IMG/VR virus record: IMGVR_UViG_3300044808_000089
Location: 1-40,883 of that record
Reading direction: 5' to 3' (one strand)
DNA from: a virus
DNA: 40,883 bases
The position numbers and the translations under genes are program-made. The first letter of the stretch is position 1, and each line of letters begins with the position of its first letter. Positions 12,276 to 19,888 of this stretch are shown here, in pieces. The notes under the pieces are model-generated. The model did no database searches. It worked only from the letters and a program-made list of their open reading frames with translations, and was not told the origin of the DNA.

Positions 12276-12556
12276 TACTTCTTTTTCCTAGCGGCTATTT
12301 TAGCTTCTTGGGTTTCTTCTATTTCTATTGGCTTCTCTGGTTCTACCCAGCGAATCCATTTATCAATAGCCATCAGCAAACCAACGACTACAGGGGTAAG
12401 CACATTGGTAAATAATTTGTTGCGGTCGAGCGGATTAGTCAGGTCGTAACCTTTATTTATTTCGAGCAAGAGAATCGGTACGACAACACCTAAAAAGGTG
12501 TAGATAAATCCTCTGGCGAATCGAACGGCGAGGACTTGAAACTTTGTTGGTTCCAT
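12275..12556 (-). CDS. Probable holin, 93 aa
   Basis: Two hydrophobic segments, residues about 14-30 (GFIYTFLGVVVPILLL) and 50-66 (VLTPVVVGLLMAID), separated by a polar loop, and a strongly charged C-terminal tail (EIEETQEAKIAARKKK). This is the layout of class II-like holins. It lies in the lysis region, right after the lysozyme gene. Holin identity is inferred from topology and context. Confidence 0.65.
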   Translation of the reverse strand: MEPTKFQVLAVRFARGFIYTFLGVVVPILLLEINKGYDLTNPLDRNKLFTNVLTPVVVGLLMAIDKWIRWVEPEKPIEIEETQEAKIAARKKK

Positions 12557-12696
12557 GTTGGTTGGTTAATGATTGTTAATTCCCATATCGAATGGTAAGG
12601 ATATTTTCCATAATGGAAAACGAATTGTTCTCCAGTTTTGAGGCTTGCCTTGCCGTTCTTTATGGCGATTAATTGATTGGGGTGATAGGTTGGCAT
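12490..12696 (-). CDS. Possible small protein, 68 aa, overlapping lysozyme and holin genes
   Basis: Starting at ATG 12696 (MPTYHPNQLIAIKNGKASLK), the frame fills the 110-bp gap between lysozyme and holin and then overlaps the holin start by 67 bp. The first 45 residues look protein-like (FVFHYGKYPYHSIWELT); the remainder, which overlaps the holin, is Ser/Pro-rich. It may be real with a dual-coding end, or only its first part is meaningful. Confidence 0.4.
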   Translation of the reverse strand: MPTYHPNQLIAIKNGKASLKTGEQFVFHYGKYPYHSIWELTIINQPTWNQQSFKSSPFDSPEDLSTPF

Positions 12697-13211
12697 TGTT
12701 TGGCTACCGTCCAAGGCTTAGCGTTTTTCCGACTCGCCATGTACTTAATAGCGGCTTTTATATTACTCTCTGCGTCGTAAACGGATAAACCAGCCTTTCC
12801 TTCATCAGTTGCTCGCCACGTTCCTGAGAGATACTGGAAGACACCTCTGGCAGAGCTTCGTTTGTTAGCCGAAAACTGGTTGTAACCGCTTTCTTTTTTG
12901 GCGATACATAGCGGAGCTTCGGCGGCGATTCCGTATTGCTGTGCGTATTGTTTAATAATTTCGACAACTTCTGCTGGGGTGTAATGCCGTCCACTATACT
13001 TGGCGATGTCTTGGGTTTTGGTTTTGGGTTTTGCTTTACTCGTTTTCCAGTAAATACTGGAAGGCTTGTACGGTCGTAAGTCTTTCCCAGATTGTAATAC
13101 TCGTCGTCCGTAACTTGTTTTGGCTTCCACCAATTTTTGATTTTGTTGATTAGTTTTCGCATAGGCGATTAGTGGAGCGATAATTCCTAATAGGATTATT
13201 ACTGCCCACAA
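12669..13211 (-). CDS. Membrane-anchored lytic transglycosylase / lysozyme (SLT fold)
   Basis: 180 residues from a TTG start (13211). Residues 1-17 are a hydrophobic anchor (WAVIILLGIIAPLIAYA), possibly a signal-anchor. A basic linker follows to about residue 85. The C-terminal domain has the SLT pattern: PLCIAKKESGYNQFSANK with the catalytic Glu, then ARGVFQYLSGTWRATDEG and IKAAIKYMASRKNAKPW. It would degrade peptidoglycan glycan strands at lysis. The same anchor-linker-SLT layout recurs in the frameshifted gene at 35963-36528. Confidence 0.85.
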   Translation of the reverse strand: MWAVIILLGIIAPLIAYAKTNQQNQKLVEAKTSYGRRVLQSGKDLRPYKPSSIYWKTSKAKPKTKTQDIAKYSGRHYTPAEVVEIIKQYAQQYGIAAEAPLCIAKKESGYNQFSANKRSSARGVFQYLSGTWRATDEGKAGLSVYDAESNIKAAIKYMASRKNAKPWTVAKQCQPITPIN

Positions 13212-13381
13212 AATAACTTTGAGGGTTTGCTTAGAATTTTGAAGTTCTATGGGAAACCTGCAAGCAGCCGACAGGCTTGTTTTTCACTCCTCCATCGTTA
13301 CGGCAAGTTTTTAAGGCTGTTAGTAATCTTTTACTTAATGATACGCTTATGAAATTTTTTGACAATCAAATCTGTGGATAA
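13212..13381. other. Intergenic region with a hairpin and a DnaA-box-like site
   Basis: No gene. On the plus strand CAAGC...GCTTG is followed by TTTTT, a possible rightward terminator (13261-13285). TGTGGATAA (13373-13381), the complement of TTATCCACA, lies directly after the stop of the 65-aa gene. On the minus strand TTGATT and TATCAT could be a weak promoter for the lysozyme gene. Confidence 0.45.
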
Positions 13382-13579
13382 CTATCTCCACGTCACAACT
13401 GGGGAGCCAAAGAAACCGAGTACCCAGCCGATTGCAATCAGCACAACAAATACCTTAAACAGCATGATTGCCACTAATGGCAAAGCCACTGAAGCAGCGA
13501 GTAATCCGATTAGCCAGAACGCTAATACGACAAGGATTGCCGCTACTACAAGGTTGATGAGTAGGTTTAATAAATTCAT
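13382..13579 (-). CDS. Small hydrophobic protein, 65 aa, holin-like
   Basis: Almost entirely hydrophobic: two transmembrane segments (LLINLVVAAILVVLAFWLIG and LVAIMLFKVFVVLIAIGW) joined by a short turn. The ribosome binding site is AAAGGAAAAC before the ATG. It lies between two peptidoglycan hydrolases, so it may be a second holin or a pinholin; it could also be an antiholin to the 93-aa protein. Confidence 0.6.
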   Translation of the reverse strand: MNLLNLLINLVVAAILVVLAFWLIGLLAASVALPLVAIMLFKVFVVLIAIGWVLGFFGSPVVTWR

Positions 13580-13591
13580 GTTTTCCTTTCT

Positions 13592-14497
13592 TTAATTAAT
13601 TGTTACTAAGGCGTTTTGTAATTTGCCGTAGTCAATGAGGGATAAAAGCGCTTTGTATTTCGGCGGGTCTTGGTAAAGCAGTTCATGCACTCGGTCGGGT
13701 TGTCCAGTGAGAAAGAACAGAGCGTGGCAGATTTCATGGAAAGCTCGTTCCTCGAAGACATTAGATTCGCTCTCAAGGGCTGTAACTTCGATTCTAACAG
13801 GTCTTTTTGGGTCTCCCCATGTCATATACCCCCAAGAATTGGTAGAAGGGTAATCTTTAGGGTTACAGAGAAACAGCGTTGCTTGTCCTTCAGCCATCGG
13901 GGTTACATTGTTTCGATACCAGTTTACGTCAATGCATTCAATCCCGTTAAAGCTGCCTTTGGGGATTTTTGTGAAGTTGGAATATTTAAATTTGAATACT
14001 GGCTCTAACTTTCCTAGAGAATGTTCAACAAACATCTTCTTTAAGTTATCGAGTCGAGGGGTTAGATTCCAGGTATTATTGTTGGCTATTACTGTGATAG
14101 CCATAAAGGTTTTTTGAAGCACAGGCGTTGGTGGGTTTCCCCAATTAATTTTCTCAGGGTCAACTAATAGATTGTTTTTATACGCTTCTTGGTGAAGGTG
14201 AGGGTTGGTCGTGTATCTGCCAGAGTTTCCTGTAATCGCTACAAGCTCTCCTTCTTTGACTATTCCGGTCTTGATAATTTTCGATAAATGGCGAGCGATG
14301 AACTTATGTCCGTCTGGAGTTTTTAATTGCCAGAATTTACCCCCTTCAACACCTTCACCGCTTGTTGCATACCCTGAAAACGGGGCGTAATAATTGACGT
14401 ATTCAGCTTGATAATCGGTTCCGTTATGGAAGCTGTTGTAGAAGGTTCTTTGCCCAAACAGGTATCCACCTATCTTTTTTGTACGTAATGGAAACAT
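13592..14497 (-). CDS. M23 (LytM) endopeptidase fused to an HExxH metallopeptidase-like domain
   Basis: 301 residues. The N-terminal 110 residues are an M23 peptidase: FHNGTDYQ gives H24 and D28, GHKFIARH gives H70, NPHLHQEA gives H100/H102, the zinc ligands and catalytic His. These enzymes cut peptide cross-links in peptidoglycan. After a Pro linker, residues 135-301 form a second domain with RAFHEICHALFF, an H-E-x-x-H zinc signature (254-258), and a downstream His/Asp-rich stretch. The pairing of two metallopeptidase types in one endolysin is uncommon. It has no signal peptide, so release would need the holins nearby. Confidence 0.82.
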   Translation of the reverse strand: MFPLRTKKIGGYLFGQRTFYNSFHNGTDYQAEYVNYYAPFSGYATSGEGVEGGKFWQLKTPDGHKFIARHLSKIIKTGIVKEGELVAITGNSGRYTTNPHLHQEAYKNNLLVDPEKINWGNPPTPVLQKTFMAITVIANNNTWNLTPRLDNLKKMFVEHSLGKLEPVFKFKYSNFTKIPKGSFNGIECIDVNWYRNNVTPMAEGQATLFLCNPKDYPSTNSWGYMTWGDPKRPVRIEVTALESESNVFEERAFHEICHALFFLTGQPDRVHELLYQDPPKYKALLSLIDYGKLQNALVTIN

Positions 14498-14498
14498 A

Positions 14499-14837
14499 TT
14501 ATTGAGTTACTATTACTAAACCAATGACGGCGAGAATAACTGCGCCGACGATTAAACGTAATGCCCATAATTGCCAACCTTTAACTTCATCCAAGTCTTT
14601 TTGTAGAGCCAGTGTGCCAACAAATCGTTTAAATTCTTGATACTCTTCTCGTGAGACAAATCCTCTTTGCATCACCTCTAGCCGAGCATTAGTTTCTTTT
14701 TGAAGTGATGTGAACTCTTTAAAATCGCTTTTCTGTTGAGATTTGAACTCAGTAAAAGCAGCTTCTAAAGATTTCATCTGCCATTGCAGAGCATCTATTT
14801 TTTTGTCTTGTGTGATGTTGTTATTTTCTTCTGCCAT
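14499..14837 (-). CDS. XhlA-like membrane-associated lysis protein, 112 aa
   Basis: Residues 1-80 are a long charged coiled coil (IDALQWQMKSLEAAFTEFKS). Residues 88-110 form one hydrophobic segment at the extreme C-terminus (LWALRLIVGAVILAVIGLVI). This coiled-coil plus C-terminal anchor layout is that of the haemolysin XhlA family, which works with endolysin/holin pairs. It is the first gene of the lysis cassette after the tail genes. Alternatively a structural coiled-coil protein. Confidence 0.65.
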   Translation of the reverse strand: MAEENNNITQDKKIDALQWQMKSLEAAFTEFKSQQKSDFKEFTSLQKETNARLEVMQRGFVSREEYQEFKRFVGTLALQKDLDEVKGWQLWALRLIVGAVILAVIGLVIVTQ

Positions 14838-14884
14838 GAAAGCTCAGTTAATTACTGTAATTATACAGGTTGGGGATGGGTGGT

Positions 14885-16108
14885 TTAATCTCCCGCTAAA
14901 GCGAGAGCGTTAAAGGTCGGGGTAACAGGTGCAGTGTAAGGAACATATTCAACCAAAGCCCAAAGAGTTGAAAGGTGAACTTCAGCCGTAGAAGATGTTG
15001 GAAGCTGCGCTCCGATTTGCATGGTATCAACCGTACTGGTTGTCCATGCTGCCCCATCAGGGTTGGTATATCGTGTAAGCGGATAATTTTTAGGAGCTGC
15101 AATCGAGTTCGTAAACCAAGTAATTGCGTTAGCGGCGATTGTTCCACTTGCTGCGACTGTTCCCCCTGATGTTTTCTTAATGCGGAGCGTCCATGTTCTA
15201 TCTGCTGAAGCTGTATTTGAAATACAGTTCATTCTCGCACCGACTTGGACTAAAGTAATTGTATCGGATGCACCTATCCCCGCAGTTGAACTATTAGTGA
15301 CGTTGTAATCGTCAATCGGCTGACCGCTTCGACGCTGAACATAATCGGTTACATCGTTCGGAGTTACTTCATCAACAAGCGTATAGTTGTTAGTTGTCCC
15401 TGCGGCTGCGGCGGTATCAAGCAAAGCGTTGTTGTCACCTGCTGCGTTTGGTCTAAGATGAACAATACTCCCTGCACCAGCCCACGATGCTTGGTCTGAG
15501 CCAGAATTATCATTAATCGCAATGTCGTCAAAAAACCAGTTACCAGTGGTCTGGGCTTCTGAAAATAAATTTCCTCCAACTAATAAGTTAGAATGGGAGC
15601 GACCGTAGGTTATGGTGCTTGAGGTACAGAAATCAGTGCCATCAACACGAGCTGTAAAAACCTGAGAACCAACGGCAGGAGTGTTATTTACATTAAATTC
15701 CAAGCGATACCATATGCCTGTGCTTAACGTGACTGTTCCCGTAACCTGAGAGAAAGAAGTGCCATTATGCGTATAACAACGAACGACTCCTGAGTTATCA
15801 ATCGTTATTTTAACAAAGTTGGTTGAGCTTAAATCATTTGCTATAGCTATGAACCCATTTTCAGCGGAAGGCAAAGTATCAAACCTAACATAGACACGAT
15901 AATAATTATTTCGTGCCGTTAAGTTAGCGGCTGCATACTGGTATCGAAGCCCTTTTAGTGTTGCTGAAGCAAGCGAATTTATTTGAAGGGCGTAAGCTCC
16001 GCTTCTGACGGTTGTAGTCTGGATTGAAGGAGTGCTTAATGCGGCAGTCCATTCTACGTTTGCAGTTATGCTATTTAATTCAAATCCTGATGACCAGAGA
16101 CGTGCCAT
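14885..16108 (-). CDS. Tail/appendage protein with a LamG-like beta-sandwich
   Basis: 407 residues, low in Cys and Lys, rich in Thr/Ser/Ala, as in phage adhesins. Residues 1-200 resemble a concanavalin/LamG-type jelly roll (SGAYALQINSLASATLKG, YYRVYVRFDTLP, WYRLEFNVNN, GNWFFDDIAIND). The C-terminal half is another beta domain that ends in STLWALVEYVPY. Probably carbohydrate-binding and exposed on the virion. It overlaps the spike gene by one base and follows the fibre genes, so it may form part of the same receptor-binding complex. Confidence 0.7.
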   Translation of the reverse strand: MARLWSSGFELNSITANVEWTAALSTPSIQTTTVRSGAYALQINSLASATLKGLRYQYAAANLTARNNYYRVYVRFDTLPSAENGFIAIANDLSSTNFVKITIDNSGVVRCYTHNGTSFSQVTGTVTLSTGIWYRLEFNVNNTPAVGSQVFTARVDGTDFCTSSTITYGRSHSNLLVGGNLFSEAQTTGNWFFDDIAINDNSGSDQASWAGAGSIVHLRPNAAGDNNALLDTAAAAGTTNNYTLVDEVTPNDVTDYVQRRSGQPIDDYNVTNSSTAGIGASDTITLVQVGARMNCISNTASADRTWTLRIKKTSGGTVAASGTIAANAITWFTNSIAAPKNYPLTRYTNPDGAAWTTSTVDTMQIGAQLPTSSTAEVHLSTLWALVEYVPYTAPVTPTFNALALAGD

Positions 16109-17877
16109 TAGAGTGCAAGGTTAAGTAATGAAGACGCGGCATAGTTAGTGCCGTTGTAATAAAGCGTAATGATGTCGGTCTGACCGTTGGTGGTAGTAAG
16201 TGTCGGAGCTGTCCCGCCTGACCATTTAACTGTTGATGGGAAAGTAACCGTTCCGGCTGCACCTGATGCTGGCTGTTTAAGCTCGATTAAATATCTGCCT
16301 CCAGATTGAGGGTTGGAGAAAGTCAGAGTATTCCCGCCGTTAGCAAGCGTGAGTGATTGCACATTGCCGTTGTTCCAGTTGATTGTGGTGGAAGCTGCAT
16401 AACGAGTCGAGGAATACTGGGAAACGGTCGTCATCGCTCCGCCTTGGGTAACACTGAATTTAGGATTACCTGAGCCGTCTTCGATGGAAAGACTGTTGCC
16501 TGTTCCAGCGTTTTTAATTCGGAGAGCTTTAGAAGTATCGGTAGCGTTCAGCATTTGAATATCTACAAGCTGAGTTCCGGCGTGAGCGTAAGTGGTATTG
16601 TTTTTGAACAGTCCTGCTGAGGCTGAACCATTACGGTTATCAACAGCGATAATTATTCCGTTATTAACAATGGTAGTCGAAGTGTAATTAACATCACTGG
16701 TTGTTCCAGGCTCAAAGTAGTTGCCGCTAACTTGCGTATAAGTCGAGCTTGATTCTTCAAGAGCGTAGGTGTAATAAGCACCGCCGATAACATTATTCCC
16801 CATGACAATATTGCGAGAACCGTTCAAGACTTTAATAGCTGGATTAGTTGTGTCTCCTCCAGCGACCTTCACGACGCGGTTGTTGGAGATAATAACGCCG
16901 CTTGCATCAGCATAAATGGCTTCTTCGTGAGGTCCATCGAAAACGTTTGAATCTACGATTCCTGACGAAATACCAGTCATGTGAATCATTTTGCCAGTGG
17001 TGGTACTGTTGAATCCGACGAAGCTATTATGGTGAATGTTATTTAGCCCGGAGTTGTCGTAAATAGCTGTGGTGGTGAAGTCAGAGAATATATTATTAGA
17101 AATAATATTCTCATCGTTGTACGTCATGTGAATACCGTAAGGAGTATTTGTATCGAAAATACAACGGTCAATCCAGTTGTTATAGCCTCTGATAGAAGCT
17201 GTTCCAGAAAGAGCAATTTGTTTATCCCGGCAATTAGTAATCCAAATACCAGTAAAAGTACAAACTGCTGCTGTTCCCGTAATACCACCACCAGCGGTCA
17301 AGTTATTAGTGCGATTACCGTCAATCTTAAAGTTTCTAAAAACATTGTATTTCCGAGAAGCTGCTGCATCCAGGGTAATTGCGTAGATGTTTGTTGAATC
17401 CTTAACCTTCAAAACACTGCTCCAGCCGCAACCCATCAGAGTGACATTATTGCCAGAGATAGTTAAAGTCGTACCGATAATATAAGTGCCAGTAGGGAAA
17501 AAAACTGTACCGCCGACTGCTTGAGCTGCGGTGATTGCGGATTGAATATTAGTTGAGTCATCGGTTGAGCCATCTCCAGTTGCTCCATACGCTTTGACGT
17601 TGAAAACCTGAGTCCCTTTATCTAAAAGAGTCCCAGCGTTGAAGATTTTGGCAGCGGTTACGGTCTGCGCTGTACCGAGATACATATCCCCGCCGCCTGC
17701 TGAAGAATTGATAGTAACATCGCCTGTTCCGGTATCAATTCCAGTTGAACCAAGCGTAATTCCTGAGCCAGCGACAATCCTACGGACTACAGCTTCACCA
17801 GTTGTGGAGACATCTAAATCAGAGCGTTGGACGCTCGTATCTTTTATTTGTCCGCCACGAATTTCTGTTTTAGCCAT
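16108..17877 (-). CDS. Tail spike with pectate-lyase-like beta-helix (probable depolymerase)
   Basis: 589 residues. N-terminal 90 residues are a fibre-like attachment part (GGQIKDTSVQRSDLDVST). Then NVKAYGATGDGSTDDSTNIQ, the hallmark entry motif of the pectate lyase superfamily, opens a right-handed beta-helix of about 330 residues with repeating short strands and Asn ladders (NRTNNLTAGG, NENIISNNIFSD, GLNNIHHNSFVG). The C-terminal 110 residues form a trimerisation-type beta domain. By analogy to podovirus spikes it would bind and cleave a surface polysaccharide. The catalytic residues cannot be identified from sequence alone. Confidence 0.85.
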   Translation of the reverse strand: MAKTEIRGGQIKDTSVQRSDLDVSTTGEAVVRRIVAGSGITLGSTGIDTGTGDVTINSSAGGGDMYLGTAQTVTAAKIFNAGTLLDKGTQVFNVKAYGATGDGSTDDSTNIQSAITAAQAVGGTVFFPTGTYIIGTTLTISGNNVTLMGCGWSSVLKVKDSTNIYAITLDAAASRKYNVFRNFKIDGNRTNNLTAGGGITGTAAVCTFTGIWITNCRDKQIALSGTASIRGYNNWIDRCIFDTNTPYGIHMTYNDENIISNNIFSDFTTTAIYDNSGLNNIHHNSFVGFNSTTTGKMIHMTGISSGIVDSNVFDGPHEEAIYADASGVIISNNRVVKVAGGDTTNPAIKVLNGSRNIVMGNNVIGGAYYTYALEESSSTYTQVSGNYFEPGTTSDVNYTSTTIVNNGIIIAVDNRNGSASAGLFKNNTTYAHAGTQLVDIQMLNATDTSKALRIKNAGTGNSLSIEDGSGNPKFSVTQGGAMTTVSQYSSTRYAASTTINWNNGNVQSLTLANGGNTLTFSNPQSGGRYLIELKQPASGAAGTVTFPSTVKWSGGTAPTLTTTNGQTDIITLYYNGTNYAASSLLNLAL

Positions 17878-17892
17878 TTAAGAGAGAGTTAA

Positions 17893-18966
17893 TTATTTCA
17901 TGTAGTGAACACGAATCTTGTCGCCAGTTGCGGGAGCTGTAAGGTAGGTAATTGTTGCCCCAGAGATTGTGTAATCGTTGCCAGAGCCGGGTTCCTGCAA
18001 AATTCCGTTTAAGAATACCTGCACAGTTCCGGCAGTTGGTGTATTGGCAAGGGTAAATGCCGTATTAGAACCGTTGACTGAGCCTGACGGCGTTTCGTGG
18101 AAGACAAAGTTTGAAGTTCCCAGTCCTGAAGCTGAAGCGCTCAAGGTCGTACCAGTCATGGTTAAACCAGAACCAAGCGTAATTTCCTGTGGTGCGCCTG
18201 CTCCTGAATCACCACGTCCAAGCAGTTTGGAAGCTGCTGATACGTTTTGAATCTTGGCATATGTAATTCCTGCATCTTTTACTCGAAGTGCATCTGAACT
18301 GATTTCAATTGTCGAACCATCAACATTAACTGCAAGACTGTTTCCGGTGCGAGTTAATCCAGCTCCATCAGTAAATGAGCCTGCTCCAGAGAATTGTGAA
18401 AAGGTAAGAGCCGTAGTGCCAAGCGTAATTGCGCCGTTATTGGTTAATACCCATCCAGTATCAGCGTTAGTTGTTCCTTCTTCTACAAAAACGAACATCC
18501 CTGCGGTAACTTCGGTGTTTGAATCTGCGTCTGTTGCGCGAGTAGGGGTTCCTGATGCGTTTACGGTATAAATACCGTTTTCAGCTCCTGCTGCTTGGTC
18601 TTTGATTAAGATACGGTCGCCCGTTGCAAGTGTTACACCGTCAACGGTATCGCCGTTTTCAAAGCTAGTTGCCAGCGTTCCGGCTGCCGTTGTTGCGACG
18701 CGAACTGATTGCTTAACGTCGAGTCCGGCACGAGCCGAATCAACATAGCTTTTGTTTGCCGCATCACTGCTTGAAACTGGGTCTGCAAGGTTGGTGAGTT
18801 TGAACCCACCCATTGATTGGTCAGCGGTAAAAGCTTGTCCACCGTCAGCTTGTACTACTGCTTCTGCTAACTTAGTTAGTGCAATATTTGCACTTGCCGA
18901 GATTTCAGCGTTAGTGATGGTTCCGGCTTTAATCTGCCGTCCGCCATCAAGTTGTGTGACTGCCAT
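17893..18966 (-). CDS. Tail fibre protein, 357 aa
   Basis: Opens with a conserved phage-fibre head (QIKAGTITNAEISASANIAL) and continues with GGFKLTNLADPVSSSDAANK, a motif shared by many tail fibres. The middle is a beta-repeat region. The last 70 residues form a compact domain (NGSNTAFTLANTPTAGTVQV, FLNGILQEPGSGNDYT, GDKIRVHYMK) that also ends the 284-aa protein at 18987-19841, so the two fibres share a C-terminal tip domain. Virion surface, host recognition. Confidence 0.82.
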   Translation of the reverse strand: MAVTQLDGGRQIKAGTITNAEISASANIALTKLAEAVVQADGGQAFTADQSMGGFKLTNLADPVSSSDAANKSYVDSARAGLDVKQSVRVATTAAGTLATSFENGDTVDGVTLATGDRILIKDQAAGAENGIYTVNASGTPTRATDADSNTEVTAGMFVFVEEGTTNADTGWVLTNNGAITLGTTALTFSQFSGAGSFTDGAGLTRTGNSLAVNVDGSTIEISSDALRVKDAGITYAKIQNVSAASKLLGRGDSGAGAPQEITLGSGLTMTGTTLSASASGLGTSNFVFHETPSGSVNGSNTAFTLANTPTAGTVQVFLNGILQEPGSGNDYTISGATITYLTAPATGDKIRVHYMK

Positions 18967-18986
18967 TGGTGAGAATGGTTTCTAGA

Positions 18987-19841
18987 TTATTTTCGGTAAT
19001 CTATTAATAATGAATCCCCTGATTGGGGTGGTGAACTAAAAGTTATCTGGTTGGTACTACTCTCAGTATAATCATTCGATGCTCCGGGTTTTAACCGTAG
19101 CCCGTTTAGATATAACTGAGTTGAACTAGAAATAAAATTATATGCGGTGGTAAATACGGTATTTGAGCCGTTAATTGTGCCTGTAGGAATTTCGTTGTTT
19201 ACAAAATCTGCACTTGAACCTTCTCCACTCACTGAAACAACGGGGTAACGAGGATTTGTTCTGTCAATCGTGATGTTAGAGCCAGCGACAATTTCAGCTA
19301 TTCCCATTACTCCGCCGACAGATTGAACAGCTTCTGGTAAGTTTTTGATTGCTGAAGCGTCTAAGCGCTCTTCTCCTTCAAGTAATTCAAGCGAATTTCT
19401 GATTGCTTCGGGTTCTTGAGTAATAGCTGTGGCAACATCGGGGAGGATTACCCGCTCCATAACTCGTTCGACTATCAGTTCTTCATCAGCATCTTTTCCG
19501 TTTTTACCATCAGCACCATTAAGTCCGTCTTTTGGTTTATTAAGCCTAATGTCTTCGGCAATCTGACGTGCTTTTTCTATCTCTGTTTTGACAGTATCCA
19601 GTAATTCTTTCGTGCGGATATGGAGGTTCTCAAGTACGTCTTGATGCTCCACTTCCATCGCTTCGAGCGCATCGTTCATTTCCTGAATCCTGATGCCTGA
19701 AATTTCATCGAAAGAATCTCGCTGTTTTTTGATTACATCAACGACTAACAAAAGAAACTGTTCAATCTCTTTAGCTGAGATAGTGTCTTCTTTCAGAACC
19801 TCGAAGAACTTATTCAATTTTTCAAGTTTGCGGTTGTCCAT
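18987..19841 (-). CDS. Tail fibre/coiled-coil protein with collagen-like segment, 284 aa
   Basis: Residues 1-105 are a long coiled coil (FDEISGIRIQEMNDALEAME). A short Gly-x-y collagen-like stretch follows (DGLNGADGKNGKDADEEL). A beta region contains VAGSNITIDRTNPRYPVVSV, a frequent fibre motif. The C-terminal 70 residues (NGSNTVFTTAYNFISSSTQL, YLNGLRLKPGASNDYT, GDSLLIDYRK) are homologous to the end of the 357-aa fibre. It probably makes a trimeric fibre joined to the tail. Confidence 0.78.
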   Translation of the reverse strand: MDNRKLEKLNKFFEVLKEDTISAKEIEQFLLLVVDVIKKQRDSFDEISGIRIQEMNDALEAMEVEHQDVLENLHIRTKELLDTVKTEIEKARQIAEDIRLNKPKDGLNGADGKNGKDADEELIVERVMERVILPDVATAITQEPEAIRNSLELLEGEERLDASAIKNLPEAVQSVGGVMGIAEIVAGSNITIDRTNPRYPVVSVSGEGSSADFVNNEIPTGTINGSNTVFTTAYNFISSSTQLYLNGLRLKPGASNDYTESSTNQITFSSPPQSGDSLLIDYRK

Positions 19842-19888
19842 TGTGAGGTGGATAAATGGTTATGAGGAAAGGTGTATAATTAGGTCAC

